Source: Dactylis glomerata (Eukaryota; Streptophyta; Magnoliopsida; Poales; Poaceae). Taken from it: a stretch of 64,000 nt of DNA. Where the stretch lies: positions 11,128,170 to 11,192,169 of the forward strand of contig QXEO01000464.1 of assembly GCA_007115705.1 (NCBI GenBank), written 5' to 3'. The notes under the pieces were generated by a model. It did not search any database. It was not told the DNA's origin and saw only the letters and a program-made list of their open reading frames with translations. How positions within the stretch are numbered: the stretch's first letter is position 1; each line of letters opens with the position of its first letter. Both the position numbers and the translations under genes were made by a program. This document shows, in pieces, positions 11,307-22,773 of the stretch.

Positions 11307-14225
11307 TCCTGCTCATCCTCGAGTAGGTAAGTGATAACAAAAGAATAATTTTTGAGGTGACATGCACCTACACAATCTTGATCATATATGTAAGCATTTG
11401 TGAGCTGGGATCATAAGAACTTAAAACATGGGCATGAAGATATAATCTTGACAATAAAAACTTAGCAACCATGTTGTAAACATGCAAATGAACACAAACA
11501 AAAGATCATGAACATTAAACAATGAAAGTCAAACGTGTGTTCAAATCATAAGGAAAAACATACAAATGTTTTTCAGCTTGTCCTTCAAAGAGAGCAAAAC
11601 ATAAATGCATAGGACACCTTCAAGTTTAAAAGGGCGACTAGACACAAATAATTTGAGAACAAGTGAAACCAACAATATGAATCAATCAATGAACTTTGGG
11701 ACAATGCATATTACACTAAGAATGACAACTATGCTCTCTTAATGGTGCATAAAGATAGAAGGTGGTGACTCAACATAAAAGTAGAAGAAAGGCCCTTCGC
11801 AGAAGGAAGCAGTGATTGCAAGTTTTATAACCTTCAAAAATTATGGTACTTACCGGCTTTGAGCTCTCATTGCCCCCATCATAAGCATCTTGAATGGTTA
11901 AAGTTAATGCGAGAACAATTATGATGCATATGCTTGACAAATCCTAAGTTGAAAACCTCGTGCCCCGTGAATACGAGTACCCAAACCTCATGCTACTTTA
12001 CTTAGAGTCCCAAGCAAGGCTCTTGTCATTGTAAGTATATGCATATCATTGAGAACCGCCAATGGGGTACCTCCGTGCCCGATGGCATGGAACAAGCCCA
12101 CACCAAAATGACAGGACAAGCAGACAATGAACACCTCGACATCTCTTTTATTTGCCATTTGTTTAGCTTTTTATTGTGAGATGCGTCGTCGAATGTTCAC
12201 CATGGGTATGCTGCAAATTTCCACCATGAATTATGCATGGCTTAGATTAGCAGCCCGGCGTTTCCCTAACACATATACAAACTCCATGATCCCCACAAGA
12301 TTCCCAATTCATTTCACACCGCGGGCATCCATAAACAAAAGATCACGATATCAACTCAAATAAGAAGTGCAATGTTGAAAGCTTGCCCCATGACGGCATG
12401 GCTGGGCTAGTTCCCAACTTACAACTTGCAAGCATAACAACTCAACATAAGAGACCACAATGTCAAATTTTTAAGAATAGGAAAAAGTAAAGTGTGCCTT
12501 CCGGTTCGTGAGAGCTTTACTGACCGAATTTCGCATAACACTGGTAAGAGTTTAATTTGAAGAGAAAATAAAAGCAAGTCAAATTTACTTGGAATAGCAA
12601 ATTGCTAGTAGGTATGTATGGTAGACACTTTGGAAAACTTTGGCTTTTAGGAGTTGGATGCACGAGTAGAGCTCATACTCAGTACAAGGTGAGGGCTAGC
12701 AAAAGACTGGGAGCGACCAACTAAGAGAGCAATAATGGCCATAATCTTGCAAAGCGACAAAGCGACATTAAAAGAAGCATAAGATGGCATCAAAAGTCAA
12801 AAACTAAATGATCATAGAGGCTATTGGCGACTTTGTAAGAGTCTAACATGTGTGAGCATGCGCCAAGTCAACCCAAATAAAGCATCAAGGAGAAAACCAA
12901 AATAATGCTTCCATACAATAAAAACAACGCATGATTTTTTTCAAAGGCTCATTAAGCAATCTCAGCTATTTGAGAAAAGTCATGCTACAGCAAAACCACT
13001 AAGCATACTATCAAAAAGACATCAAGCATGACATGAATCAGCATAAGCCGCAGTCTACACAAGCTCCTTCTTGTACCACTTTTTTTGCACAAAGCTTTTT
13101 CTCTTTTCCAACACCATTTGAAATTTTTATAAACACCTCTTTTGATGAAAACCAATAAAGATCATAGGCAAAAATACACCTTGATGAAAAGATATGGCAA
13201 AGTCTGAACACAAATCAAGGCGAAAACGAAAACCAAAAGCAGTAGCAGAAAAAGAAGAACACTCGATTTTTAATAAGAGTGAAAACTAGAGCGTTCTTGG
13301 CAAATGAAAAGCAAGGCAACTTCTCCAAAAGAAATTTGTTGGGGTCCAACCATTTATTGCAGCAAACAAACAAACTAAACTAACTAAGAAAACTAAAACA
13401 ACTGACGCTCTAAGAAAAACACATAGTGCATGAAGCAATAAAAATATAGTGTTTTGAAAGGTGACTTGATTTTTGCCGATGAAGAAGGGGTGCCTCGGGG
13501 GCATCCCCACGCTTTGACGCTTGTACTTCTTGGATATTTCTTGGGGTGATGCATGGGCATCCCCAAGCTTGAGCTTTTGTCCATTCTTCAACTCATCTCA
13601 TCATTCTCCAATCCCTACACTTGAAAACTTCCTTCATACAAAACTAAACACAATTCTATTAGCAACATTAGTGCAAGCATAACATATAATCAACCTCTTT
13701 TTGCTTCAGGTTTCAACTCAAAACCACCACATATATAGCAAATACTACTGTAGCAACTTCTCCAAAAGTTCCGTGATCAAAAGAACTCAAAAGAAAGCGA
13801 TAAAGTGGTAAACACAAATATTGGCAGAAATCTGTCAAAACTGAACAGCTGACAAAGGTCGAATTTTTGAGGGGTTTTCTGTTGCTCAAATCAAAAAGTG
13901 TTCAACTAACAAAAGTTTGGATATAACCTGGGGCATATGCACAAGCAATCTCAGGTCCAAAAGATATACAGAGAATTTATACGAATTTTTACGGTGCAGC
14001 ACCGAAAACAGTTTCAGGACAGCAACATCCCCAAATCTTTACCTCACTCAAATTAGAGGCTTCTCTTGGCACAAAAACAAAATAAACAAGATAAGGAGCG
14101 GTCATTACAGTAGTAATGACGTCCAAGACTCAAATAAAATAAAAAGTACTGAAAGTAAAACATTGGGTTATCTCCCAAGAGTGCTTTTCTTTAACGCCTT
14201 TGAGCTAGGCGCAGAAAATTGCGAA
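11307..14225 (-). other. Long non-coding 3' region of the Athila-like element
   Basis: About 2.9 kb without a credible reading frame lies between the short ORF and the polypurine tract. On the minus strand it is collinear with 36327-39566 of the second Athila-like element, including the block straight after the stop codon (GCGCCTAGCTCAAAGGCGTT) and a part near 13480-13580 with two further GGGGATGCC motifs resembling the polypurine tract. In autonomous relatives pol, and sometimes an envelope-like gene, would occupy part of this interval. Confidence 0.75.
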
Positions 14226-14822
14226 TCAAGTAACATCAAGTGATGAAGCATCAAGATCAACTATAGAGGTCTTGTCAATAAGGCATTGTATTTCATCCAC
14301 ATAAGTTTTAGAAGACCCTTTGTGATCACGCTTTGGTTCACTCAAATCACAAAAAAGATTTTTGGGACAGATCTAGTCAAAATTATTTTCGAAAGCTTCA
14401 CACAATCCCAAGAGCTTGCTAGGTATAGGTATTTCGGCTCCTTCATCATTTGTACTAATAACCTTTATAGGTGAACCGAGTTTATTAAAACGTTTAAGAA
14501 CTTTTCTAGCTTCAATAATGACATCTTTAAATTCTAGGCGCAAAGCTTCCAAAATAAAAGCTTTCTTTTCAGGATCTTCAATTTCATGAAGCTTAAGGAA
14601 CATGTATTGCATAAAAGGATTAACACTAGCAAACCTAGTTTCCAACATATGAATCAAATAAGCAGAAGCAACTTCAATACTAGGAGCTAGCTCAACCAAA
14701 GATTTATCCTCAACTTCCTCATGCATACTAATGTGATTAAAGAACTCCTCAATGTTACTTTTGCCAATAATCGAACCACTACCTACTGAGAGGTCCTCCA
14801 GAACGTACTTAGGGATCAACAT
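14226..14822 (-). pseudogene. Short protein ORF of the non-autonomous element, one in-frame stop
   Basis: The frame starts at ATG 14822, about 160 bp after the primer site where gag normally starts, and runs 198 codons to TGA at 14226-14228, with one in-frame TAG at 14373-14375. The intact first part has 149 residues and is rich in acidic and helical segments (EEFFNHISMHEEVEDK; DPEKKAFILEALRLEFKDVI). The last residues, DLDASSLDVT, match the end of the gag-protease frame of the related element at 36326 (ELDASSFDIT), so this ORF seems to have replaced most of gag-protease while keeping the common end. No gag, zinc knuckle or protease motif is visible. Function unknown. Confidence 0.65.
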
Positions 14823-14983
14823 GATAAACTAAAAGTAAAGAAATAAAAACTACCAAGGATTCTAATTTTTTTGGGTTTTTGATATAAAACGATGCAGGTA
14901 AAATAAATAAAGTAAAGCAAAACAATAAAACAAAGTAAAGGATGTGCGTGCGAAAACTCCCCTCGCAGAAGTCTTCTACTTCC

Positions 14984-15001
14984 TTCCCGGCAACGGCGCC
15001 A
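14984..15001 (-). other. Primer binding site, tRNA-Asp type
   Basis: On the minus strand TGGCGCCGTTGCCGGGAA follows the 5' LTR after a 10-nt spacer. It is complementary to the 3' end of plant tRNA-Asp except for one base. Confidence 0.85.
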
Positions 15002-15011
15002 GAAAAGAGGC

Positions 15012-16681
15012 TGCTGGTGCCAAGTTGACGCGTAGCAGACGGTCCTTGTGCGTGGTGAATAACCAGCCCGTTGGGAACCCCAAGAGGAAGGTGTGATGAG
15101 TATAGCAGCTAGTTTTCCCTCAGTTAAGAAACCAAGGTTTAATCGTTCTTGGAGAGGAGAGACAAATGACTGAAGGTGATGCTTGCTAGTTTGTGACAGC
15201 TTCGGACAATTTATATATGGCGCCTCGTCCAAGCTTTGCTTGCTAGCTGCAACGCGGAACCTGCACACAACACAACCAAGTACTTCGTTCCCAACTTGCG
15301 ATGAGGTTGTCAATCTCACCGGTTTGCTTGAAACAAAGGTTATGAGCGTATCGAGTGGAAAACAATAGAGTATGCGAATAAAGTAAACAGTGTGAGTAAA
15401 GTAAACAGGTGATAGCAATATGATGGAAATAGGACCGGGGTCCACAATTCACTAGTGGTGTCTCTCCATAAGATAAATAACACATGCTGGGTAAACAAAT
15501 TACAGTTGGGCAATTGATAGAATAAAGATAAACGTGATATGTCAAGAAGATCACTATGAGATTTACTCTGGGCATTACAACAAAATACATAGACCGCCAT
15601 CCAACTGCATCTATGACTAATAATCCACTCACGGGGATATCGTCCGAACACCCCATGAGTATTAAGTTGCGAACAACGGATAATTGCATTAAGCAAAGTG
15701 TGTAATGTAAACAAAGCATATGCCCTTGAGCATATGAATGTTGTTTTCTCCCTAGTAGCAACAGCACATCTATAACCTTAGAGGTTTCTGTCACTCCCCC
15801 AGGTTAAATAGAGGCATGAACCCACTATCGAGCATAAATACCCCCTCTTGGAGTCTCTAGCAACTACTCGGCCAAGATAGCTACTAACAACGGAGAGCAT
15901 GCAAGATCATAAACAACAAAGAGATAACAAAAGATAATATTCAGTACAACAACTCAATCATAAACACCAATATTCATCGAATCCCAACAAACCAAACATG
16001 TAGAATTACATAACGGTGATCTCAATCATGTAGGGCAGCTCATGAGATCTAAACATGAAGCACATGGTGGAGAAGACAACCATCTAGCTACTGCTATGGA
16101 CCCATAGTCCAAGGTAGACTACTCACTCATTGCTCCGGAGGCAAGCATGGCGATGAAGAAGACCTCCGGTGGCGATTCCCCTCTCCGGCAGGGTGCCGGG
16201 AAGAGCTTCTGGACCCTCCTGATCTTCGGGTCGACGGCGGTGGCGGATCGCGATGTGTTCTGGAAAAGTGATCGGGTACTTAGGTTTTTTTCCGTCGGGG
16301 GGTCTTTATAGGCGAAGAGGCGATGTCAGAGGAGAGGCCAGGTGCCCTCACGCCAGGGTGGCGCGGCCCAGGCCCTGGCCGCACTAGCCGTGCATGTGGG
16401 GCCCTGGTGGCCTCCCTCCTACTCTCCTTCGGATCTCTGGAAGCTTCCGGGTAAAATAAGACTTCAGGAACTTGTTTCGTCCAATTCTGAGAATATTTCC
16501 TGTGCATTACTTCTGAAACACAAAAACAACAGAAAATAGGGATTTGACACTGTGGCAACTCGTTAATAGGTTAGTTCCGGAAAATGCATAAAAGTGCCAC
16601 GAAGTGTAACGAAACAGTAGGCAAATGGTGTAAAAACAAGCATGGAGCATCAAAAATTATAGATACGTTGGAGACGTATCA
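15012..16681 (-). repeat. 5' LTR of the minus-strand Athila-like element
   Basis: Starts TGATACGTCTCC at 16681 and ends CCAGCA at 15012 on the minus strand. Contains TATAAAGACCCCCCG (minus strand, near 16300), a probable core promoter. Followed by GCGGC at 16682-16686, the right target duplication. Confidence 0.93.
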
Positions 16682-18462
16682 GCGGCGGCAGAGAGTCGTT
16701 ATCCCGAGCGGGATCTCGCCGCAGATCTCCTCGGAGCGGGAGCAGACGACAAATCTGCTTGGTGGAGGCAAGAGAGGGTGAAGAGGGGAGTGTTTCACCC
16801 AAGGTGGCGGCGGTGAAGCTCGCCAGAAACAGCCGAGATCGCCAGGCGGAGGTGCGGGTGGCTAGGGTTCGCCGAAGTGAGCTCGAGAGGAGAGGGGTGC
16901 GAGGGCGAGGCAGGTCTGGGTCGGTTTGACTGACCCAGGTCCTGGCCGGTTGGGTTAGACCCAGCCGGGTGGATTGGGCCAGGCCAATGGGCCATGGCCC
17001 ATTTCCAAATCAAATCTATATTTTTTTGAAATTTTAACTCTATTTTTCTTATGAATTAATTCAAATCTAAAATCAAAATAACACTGTTTGATTTAACTTC
17101 ATAAAAATAATTTTCTCATCTTTAATGAATAGAATATTTGATTAAAATTATATTTCTTAATCACTTTTTATTATAAATTCAAACATTGAAATCTTTTAAT
17201 TTCCATTTTCAAAAATCTTATTTTTTATTAATCAAAATAAAAATTAAGTCTTTTTCTTTATTAAACTAATTATTTTCTTTTAAAATAACACCAACAAAAG
17301 TTTTATAATCTCAACATTGATTTCAAACTTTAAATAATTGTTTCAATACCAAATTTAGGGTAAAAACACACCAATAGTACCTTGTGTTATATTAACACAC
17401 TTTAACCCTACCAAGTCTTGGGTAAAACACACAAATAAGAAAACAAAGACAATGAATCACCATGCATTACATATCATTGCACATAGCATCCATTTGCTTC
17501 TTTAAACATTGTCCTTACCGGACAATGATTGGATTTCTGTAGAACAAGGAGATCAGGAGCATCGCCAAGTATCCGACTCCATTACCTTTCAGTCACAAGG
17601 CAAGTTTATCTTGCTCATATCTCTTGATTGCACTGGTTTTGAAACTTCTTGCAAAGTGTTGACTTCAAACTCTAACCTTTCAAAAGGGATGGAAAACCTA
17701 TTTTCATAGGTAATACGACTAGTGGTTATCGACCAGTGGTGGTAACCTAGGAGGGCTGGCAGGTGGAACCATGGTAAGATTGTGGTGGTGGAGGTTCCAT
17801 TTGCACGGGAAAGATAACCTAGGATTAACTACCAATGCCACAGTTATTCTAGCGCCGTAAAAACCGTGTCATCCAAGAGACTTGGAATGGGACGGGAAAG
17901 TCAGTTGTATCTTCTCTTGTTCGCATGTCAACGAACACTCAGCTATCGTTCGTCGTATGTCTTGCGAGAATACGTGCACATGGGTGGGACCCCTTAGTGC
18001 CCACGACCACTGGTGTCTATGATGGTCCGCAAGGGATGCCTAGGTACTTCATCGTTGGGGGTGAATATCAGGGGCACAACCTGCTTGCGTGAATTGGGTG
18101 GGAATGCGTTGTGCAGAGAAGGCAGTGATTGGCTTGGATTAATGACTGGGCCCCACACCATGGAAGTGTGGACGGGAATGTACACCCAGTTGTGCAGCAA
18201 GGCTTTGATCTCTTTTGGAAGGACACACCTCTGCAGAGTGTAAAAAGATGTGACATGTTACCCCTTGTTTTGGGAAGGAACTGCGAACGCCGCAGGAAAG
18301 GTGCTCTCAAGGCACTAATATCTGTGTTGGCTGTTGGGCATAGTTTTCTAAAGTAAAAACAATCTTTCAAGAAACCTTTGATAAAACCTTGCATTTGCCT
18401 ATGACTCTTTTGGGTCTGTGGCTGTAGATAGTGCATATCACACAACTTCTTTCTAAAGAAAC

Positions 18463-18672
18463 TTGCTAGGTAACGCTCGTTACTCACCCCAATCTCTTAA
18501 ACCCTTGCTAGACGATGAAGAGCTTGATGAGGCAACTCTGAACGCCATCGAAGGCCAGCAGGACATCTTCTACGAGGAGCCAGATCTCTCTCGCGGAGTC
18601 GAAGGTGTGGATTACTTCATTCGCTACGGAGTATCTTCCGGCGAGGAGTCAGAGTCAAGGAGTACTAGCTAA
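18463..18672 (+). CDS. Small acidic ORF near the end of the chromovirus LTR
   Basis: A 69-codon frame ends about 310 bp before the end of the 3' LTR. From residue 16 it is strongly acidic (LLDDEELDEATLNAIEGQ; FYEEPDLS) and ends SSGEESESRSTS. As I recall, similar acidic frames occur at the same place in other long Triticeae gypsy LTRs, which suggests conservation beyond chance, but I have not compared sequences. It would lie in R/U5 and so be present in the 5' leader of a transcript from an intact 5' LTR; the 5' LTR in this window has lost the region. No known domain recognised. Confidence 0.4.
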   Translation: MLGNARYSPQSLKPLLDDEELDEATLNAIEGQQDIFYEEPDLSRGVEGVDYFIRYGVSSGEESESRSTS

Positions 18673-18983
18673 TAGAGTAGTATCGTAGCCGAGGAACCGA
18701 GCAACTGTAGAATAGAAATAAGTTGTTGAGTTCTTCTCTTGTTTAATTATTTGAAGCTTTCCAGTTGTTGTAAACACTAAGCACTTGAGGTGTTCTCTTA
18801 TGGGGAGCATTTTGTTATCATCACGCTTTGTTTTGTAATAATACGAAGTTCAGTTTGTATTTGGGCCCGCAATGTTTCTGCTGTACCATTCTGAGGGATG
18901 TAATATTTGTGGAGGCTTGTTCCGCAAGTGTTATATCAACGACTTGCATACTACAACATGCAGTGGTATGCTGGGTCACCGCA

Positions 18984-19405
18984 GCCTTGAAGTAAATCAG
19001 CCGGCGGAACAGCTCGACGTTAGGCCAGACGCCTAAGTATGCCTCACAGAGGGCCGCGAATGCGGCCAATATCATCATCGCATTCGCCCCAATATGGTGC
19101 GGCTACAAATAGAAGTGATCCATGAACTGCCGCAGGAAATCGTTGGCGGGCAGTGCAAAGCCCCTGGGGAAATGGTCGTAGAAGACCACCATTTCCCCGG
19201 GCTCAGGAGCGGGCACTCGCTCGCCGTAGGCATGGCGACAGCCCACGAGATCCACGGGTGGAAGCAGTCGACCCTGGCACAGCAGCTCGATCCGCTTCTC
19301 CTTCACCCAGAAACCTTCCCAGGATCCTTTCGGCAGGTGGGATGGGGCGGCATCCCCGTCCAAGGCCGCCCCCTTTCCCTTCTGCCGAGGCGCTTTGGGA
19401 GCCAT
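18984..19405 (-). pseudogene. Antisense gene of the Tat element (putative gypsy-type transposase family), truncated
   Basis: The minus-strand frame starts at ATG 19405 and encodes about 140 residues before the chromovirus cuts it at 18984. The segment YDHFPRGFALPANDFLRQ and, later, AAFAALCEAYLGVWPN match the plant family annotated as putative gypsy-type transposon/transposase domain. One in-frame TAG lies at 19100-19102, directly after FYL. The upstream 150 bp look like a true 5' leader: a TTTTAAA box near 19563-19569 and an AACCCTAA telobox at 19450-19457 (plus-strand view). The gene is transcribed from beside the 3' LTR against the direction of the element. Its role in the element is not known. 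Confidence 0.75.
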
Positions 19406-20002
19406 TCGGGTGCGGATCTGGATGAACGGAATGGCAGCGGAAGGAGCAGGGAACCCTAAATCTGTTGGGCTAAAGCTTGAAGGCAGAGGATTTTGGGGCG
19501 AGCAAGCGCTGAAGGAAGAAGAGAAGCGGGCGACCGGTGACTTGCTTTAGGAATGGTCCCCGGTTTAAAAGAGGGAGGGCGGATCAGTTGCGCATCTCAC
19601 CCACGATGAGCTGGCAACCGCTCCCCCCGTCATGCGCCACGACTGCGCATGGATCGGGCAACTGCCATGGTTGCCGCAAAAGATGATGGGACCAGAGCCG
19701 ATTGGACGTGACGCTGTGGCGCGTGGACAAGTGGCGCCTTGGTCCAGACCCCGAGGGAGCAAGTCCCGAGGAGCCGAACACCAGCGGGCGGCCGCGTAGC
19801 AGCCGCCAGCCAGATCGTTCTTGGAGCCGGTATGTCCCGAGACGGCCGGTGACACTCCGCGAGACTTGACCTCAAGATCGATGACTTCCGAGCCGGACAA
19901 AGAATCCTGGGACTTTGACGGAAGCATGCTAACTGCGGCGAGGAATGGAACCCGCCGATGCCCCATGCTGACCCAAGAGACTTCGCCAGTTTCGGGGGCT
20001 TG

Positions 20003-20755
20003 TGTCGTGGGGATGACTTCTGGGGTATGTCAAGGGCAGCGCTGTCTACCGGCTGGCGTCCCAGGAATCTCCACGGCGCTAATTTAAGAAGACCGGCTCC
20101 GACCGAAGGGCCGGCTGCGCCAGCAGCCGGCTGACGACTCCACCGAGGAGAGCCAGAGTCGGGCGAAGACGACAAGATTCCTCCAACGGCTGCTTCGCCG
20201 AAAGTGGCCCGGCCCCGACAAGATCGACAGAGGCAAGGGACGAGCCTGACGCAAGCCACGTCCAGACTCCACCAACCAGCGAGCAGGAGCCTTCCCCACG
20301 AAAGGATCCGAGGCAAAAGGGAGGGCATATGCCTCCAAGATGCCTGTCCATGGGGGGAAAGGCACTTTATAAAGGTGCCACCGTCAGACGAGGAGTTAGA
20401 GGCCAGAGGATCACGCCGAGGACGCGGCCACAGAGGAGCTGGCAGCCGGGCAGCCGGCCACCTAACCTGTAACCAGATTCCCACCTATATAAGGGGGTCT
20501 GGACCCTTAGACTAGGAAGATCCGATCCTTCTTCTTCCTCCTCTAGACCGAACAGCTCAAGGAGCGTTGTAACCACTGTCGAGCTAATAAGAAACAAGGC
20601 AGGAAGTAGGGGTGTTACCTCCGGCGTGGAGGGCCCTGAACCTGGGTAACCGTGGTGTCTCAGTTGCACAATCCCGAGCCGGACCCATCGTCGCACACCG
20701 TCGAGCCCCTCCGTTAAGCCATCCCCATGGCTACTGTCTCTAAATTCCCACGACA
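20003..20755 (+). repeat. 3' LTR of the Tat/Grande-like element
   Basis: Starts TGTCGTGGG and ends CCCACGACA, a perfect 9-bp terminal inversion. It contains TATATAAGGGGG at 20486-20497, the expected core promoter, and a GC-rich U3. The polypurine tract lies directly upstream. Confidence 0.85.
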
Positions 20756-21075
20756 CCAGGGCCTGGTTGGACACCTTGCAGGCTACCAATCGCGCCCTAA
20801 AGGAGCAAGGGATCAATATTGTTAGCGAAGAAAAGAAAAAGCTATAGTGGGTCGATATAATAGGACAAGTTTTTGTTTCTCCAAGCATTAGTGATTTCGC
20901 TGTTTTAACAAATTCGAAAGTTGCCTTTAAGATTTTTTTAAAAAAATCGAGATGTAGACAACTATTTTTTTCTGGAAACATGCCAAGTATCATGCTCAAA
21001 TACTTTGTAGTTTGGGATACACGAAAAAGACAAACATGTAGATCTGAATATGTATTTTTAAATCAATAAAATGTA
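20756..21075. other. Flanking DNA with a short coding-like end
   Basis: Directly after the LTR a frame from about 20762 to a TAG near 20845 reads AWLDTLQATNRALKEQ and ends in a lysine-rich tail. It resembles the end of a coding exon or of a gag N-terminal region, but it is too short to assign. The rest is AT-rich without a gene. Confidence 0.3.
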
Positions 21076-21169
21076 TTCCCTCCGATCGGAAATAACTGTC
21101 GGTGACCTAGTACAAACTTTGTACTAAGTTAGTATAAAATCACCGACACTTATTTCCGATTGGAAGGAG
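21076..21169. mobile_element. Stowaway MITE (Athos-like)
   Basis: A 94-bp palindromic element with ends TTCCCTCCGATCGGAAATAA and the complementary end at 21150-21169, flanked by TA on both sides (21074-21075, 21170-21171). The interior GTACAAACTTTGTAC is a hairpin centre. Confidence 0.85.
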
Positions 21170-21171
21170 TA

Positions 21172-22773
21172 TTAGATTTTATCATTCTTTTTAGCCTATA
21201 AACAAAGAATTGCATACTAAAATTTCATATGTTTGTATGTTACACCATTGACTATGTTCAAATTTATTTTCATAATTTTTAAAAACTTACAATTTTTTTT
21301 TGAATTTTCCTTGAAGTAAATAAATGGGACTATGCCCTTTGAAGAAATCCTTGAAGAACTTTTCGATAGAGAGTACCCAAGACTTTACACAATCCAGCAA
21401 GTTTATGGGCACCAGAGTAGACCAGCGCGGAGGCTCTCATTTGCCCCAATCTCACTCTCAGCTTTCCCTCTTGAGAATCTCGCCTTCCTTCCCGGAGACT
21501 CTCCTCCTGCGGTCTCGCTGGCCGAAATAGGGAGGAGAGAGGCCACCGGCTTGTACAAAGTAGATGTAGGGATAGGTTTCTCGGTAGCTTGCCAGTAATG
21601 GGCACTCTTCCCATGTGTTAGGAGCGAAGACTTGGTCTTGACAGCCAGAACCAGGGTTTTCCAAGTCACCAAGGTTTCTCTTTGCTATCTTCTTACTCCT
21701 CTCATCGGAGCTTGATATAGCGGAGTGAGCCACCGCCCCTTTCCTCAATAAGATCATGTTTTTGCGCCTCGACCGATGGTCAAGCGATTGCGATGTGAAA
21801 CATCCTCTGGCTGACCGTGGCGGCTAGGAGAGGAGAGGCTTTCGTGTCAGGCTCGGCGACAAGATCTTGGTGGGGCGGCCCTCCGTTTTCTGCTGACTAA
21901 AGCTGGATCTCTTCCTTCGGTCGGACAAGGTGGCGAGGGAGGGAAGAATGAAGGCTTCATGCTCAGAGATTCTGGAGGTCGGAGGAGAGGAGACTCTGTT
22001 GTTGCGTCTTTGACGAGCGACATCTCGTCGGCAAGTCTACCGGCGTTAAGTCACGATGAAGGGAAGCCGCTCATCTGCTTTGGGAGTTCGTCGTCAACAA
22101 CATTTCTTTGGCGACATGATGTCGTCCAATTGCTAAAATTGATGATTGTAGGGCAGACACTCCCTCCCTGGTCGTCGCGTGGTCGACAAGAGGTGATTTT
22201 TCTCCAGGCTCAGATGCCAATTCAAAGGATATTTGACACCAAGACGGTGAGCTCCTATTGTTTCGCCAAGTGGCATAGTCCCTAGTGGTGAAGCAGTTGG
22301 CTGGACTTGGATGCGTCGTCCGTGCGGTGGAGATGGAGCTAGAAGATGCACTGAACTTAATTGCTTTCCACCTTTTGTTTTAGGGTCCTCAATGCAAATG
22401 CCAAAATCCTGATTGTATTTTTATTTCCCTTTGAGGTCCTATTTGTAATTTATGCTCCCCCGAAGTTAATGAATGCAACATCAGTGTCTTTCACTCTATC
22501 TAGAACCCTCTTACCTTTCAAAAAAGTAAGCGAGTTTACCATCATAGTTGTGGTTCTACTCACATAGAGGGCGAATTGTCATTGACCATTCAAGTAGTTT
22601 GTTCCCTTTTTGTGCAACTCTTTTTCAAGGATACGTCATGGAAAGACGTATCGGTTTCAAGGAGAAGGGCCAAGCGGCCAATACATCGCTGTCGACACAA
22701 ACGTCGAGAGCGCCACTCCACGCTGCCTATTCTAGAACAGCAAGAAAAAGGAAGAAAAAAAAACACACTCCAA
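21172..22773. other. Unclassified DNA between MITE and LINE ORF
   Basis: I see no supported gene here. The first 130 bp are AT-rich. From about 21300 to 22570 the sequence is GC-richer, and short open frames occur on both strands without recognisable motifs. Because it lies on the 3' side of the minus-strand LINE, part of it may be LINE 3' untranslated sequence or an older retroelement; a run of nine T at about 21291-21300 could mark a minus-strand poly(A) tail, but this is weak. Confidence 0.3.

Larger units (their letters stand above)
9627..16681 (-). mobile_element. Non-autonomous Athila-like LTR retrotransposon
   Basis: Read on the minus strand the element begins TGATACGTCTCC at 16681 and ends GCACCATCA at 9627. 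It has 1.66-1.67-kb LTRs at both ends, a primer site matching the 3' end of tRNA-Asp, one short protein-coding frame and about 2.9 kb of non-coding sequence before the 3' LTR. There is no reverse transcriptase, RNase H or integrase. The TGATACGTCTC start, GAGACGTATCA on the opposite strand and the TGGCGCCGTTGCCGGG primer site are typical of an abundant Triticeae gypsy group of Athila type; I cannot assign the named family with certainty. Confidence 0.92.
7449..18983 (+). mobile_element. 3' LTR of the chromovirus, split by a 7-kb insertion
   Basis: The LTR starts TGTAATATCCC right after the polypurine tract and, skipping the insertion at 9627-16681, runs to GGGTCACCGCA at 18983. Its own length is about 4.5 kb. 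The outer end is judged by the TG...CA rule and by the change to Tat-type sequence at 18984; the flanking duplication cannot be tested because the 5' end is outside the window. The second part (16687-18983) holds a GC-rich leader, an AT-rich block at about 17010-17400 and a small acidic ORF near its end. This part has no counterpart in the 5' LTR. Confidence 0.85.
18984..20755 (+). mobile_element. 3' end of a Tat/Grande-like retrotransposon
   Basis: This remnant contains an antisense gene, a polypurine tract (TTTCGGGGGCT, 19991-20001) and a complete 3' LTR. The left part is lost or outside the window because the chromovirus inserted into the antisense gene at 18983/18984. Tat-lineage gypsy elements such as Grande are known to carry an antisense ORF between pol and the 3' LTR, which fits this order. 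Confidence 0.8.

Noticed and set aside
21330..21757. Minus-strand frames near 21330-21757
   Set aside because: Protein-like words are present, but no domain or consistent single frame could be recognised, so no gene is called.
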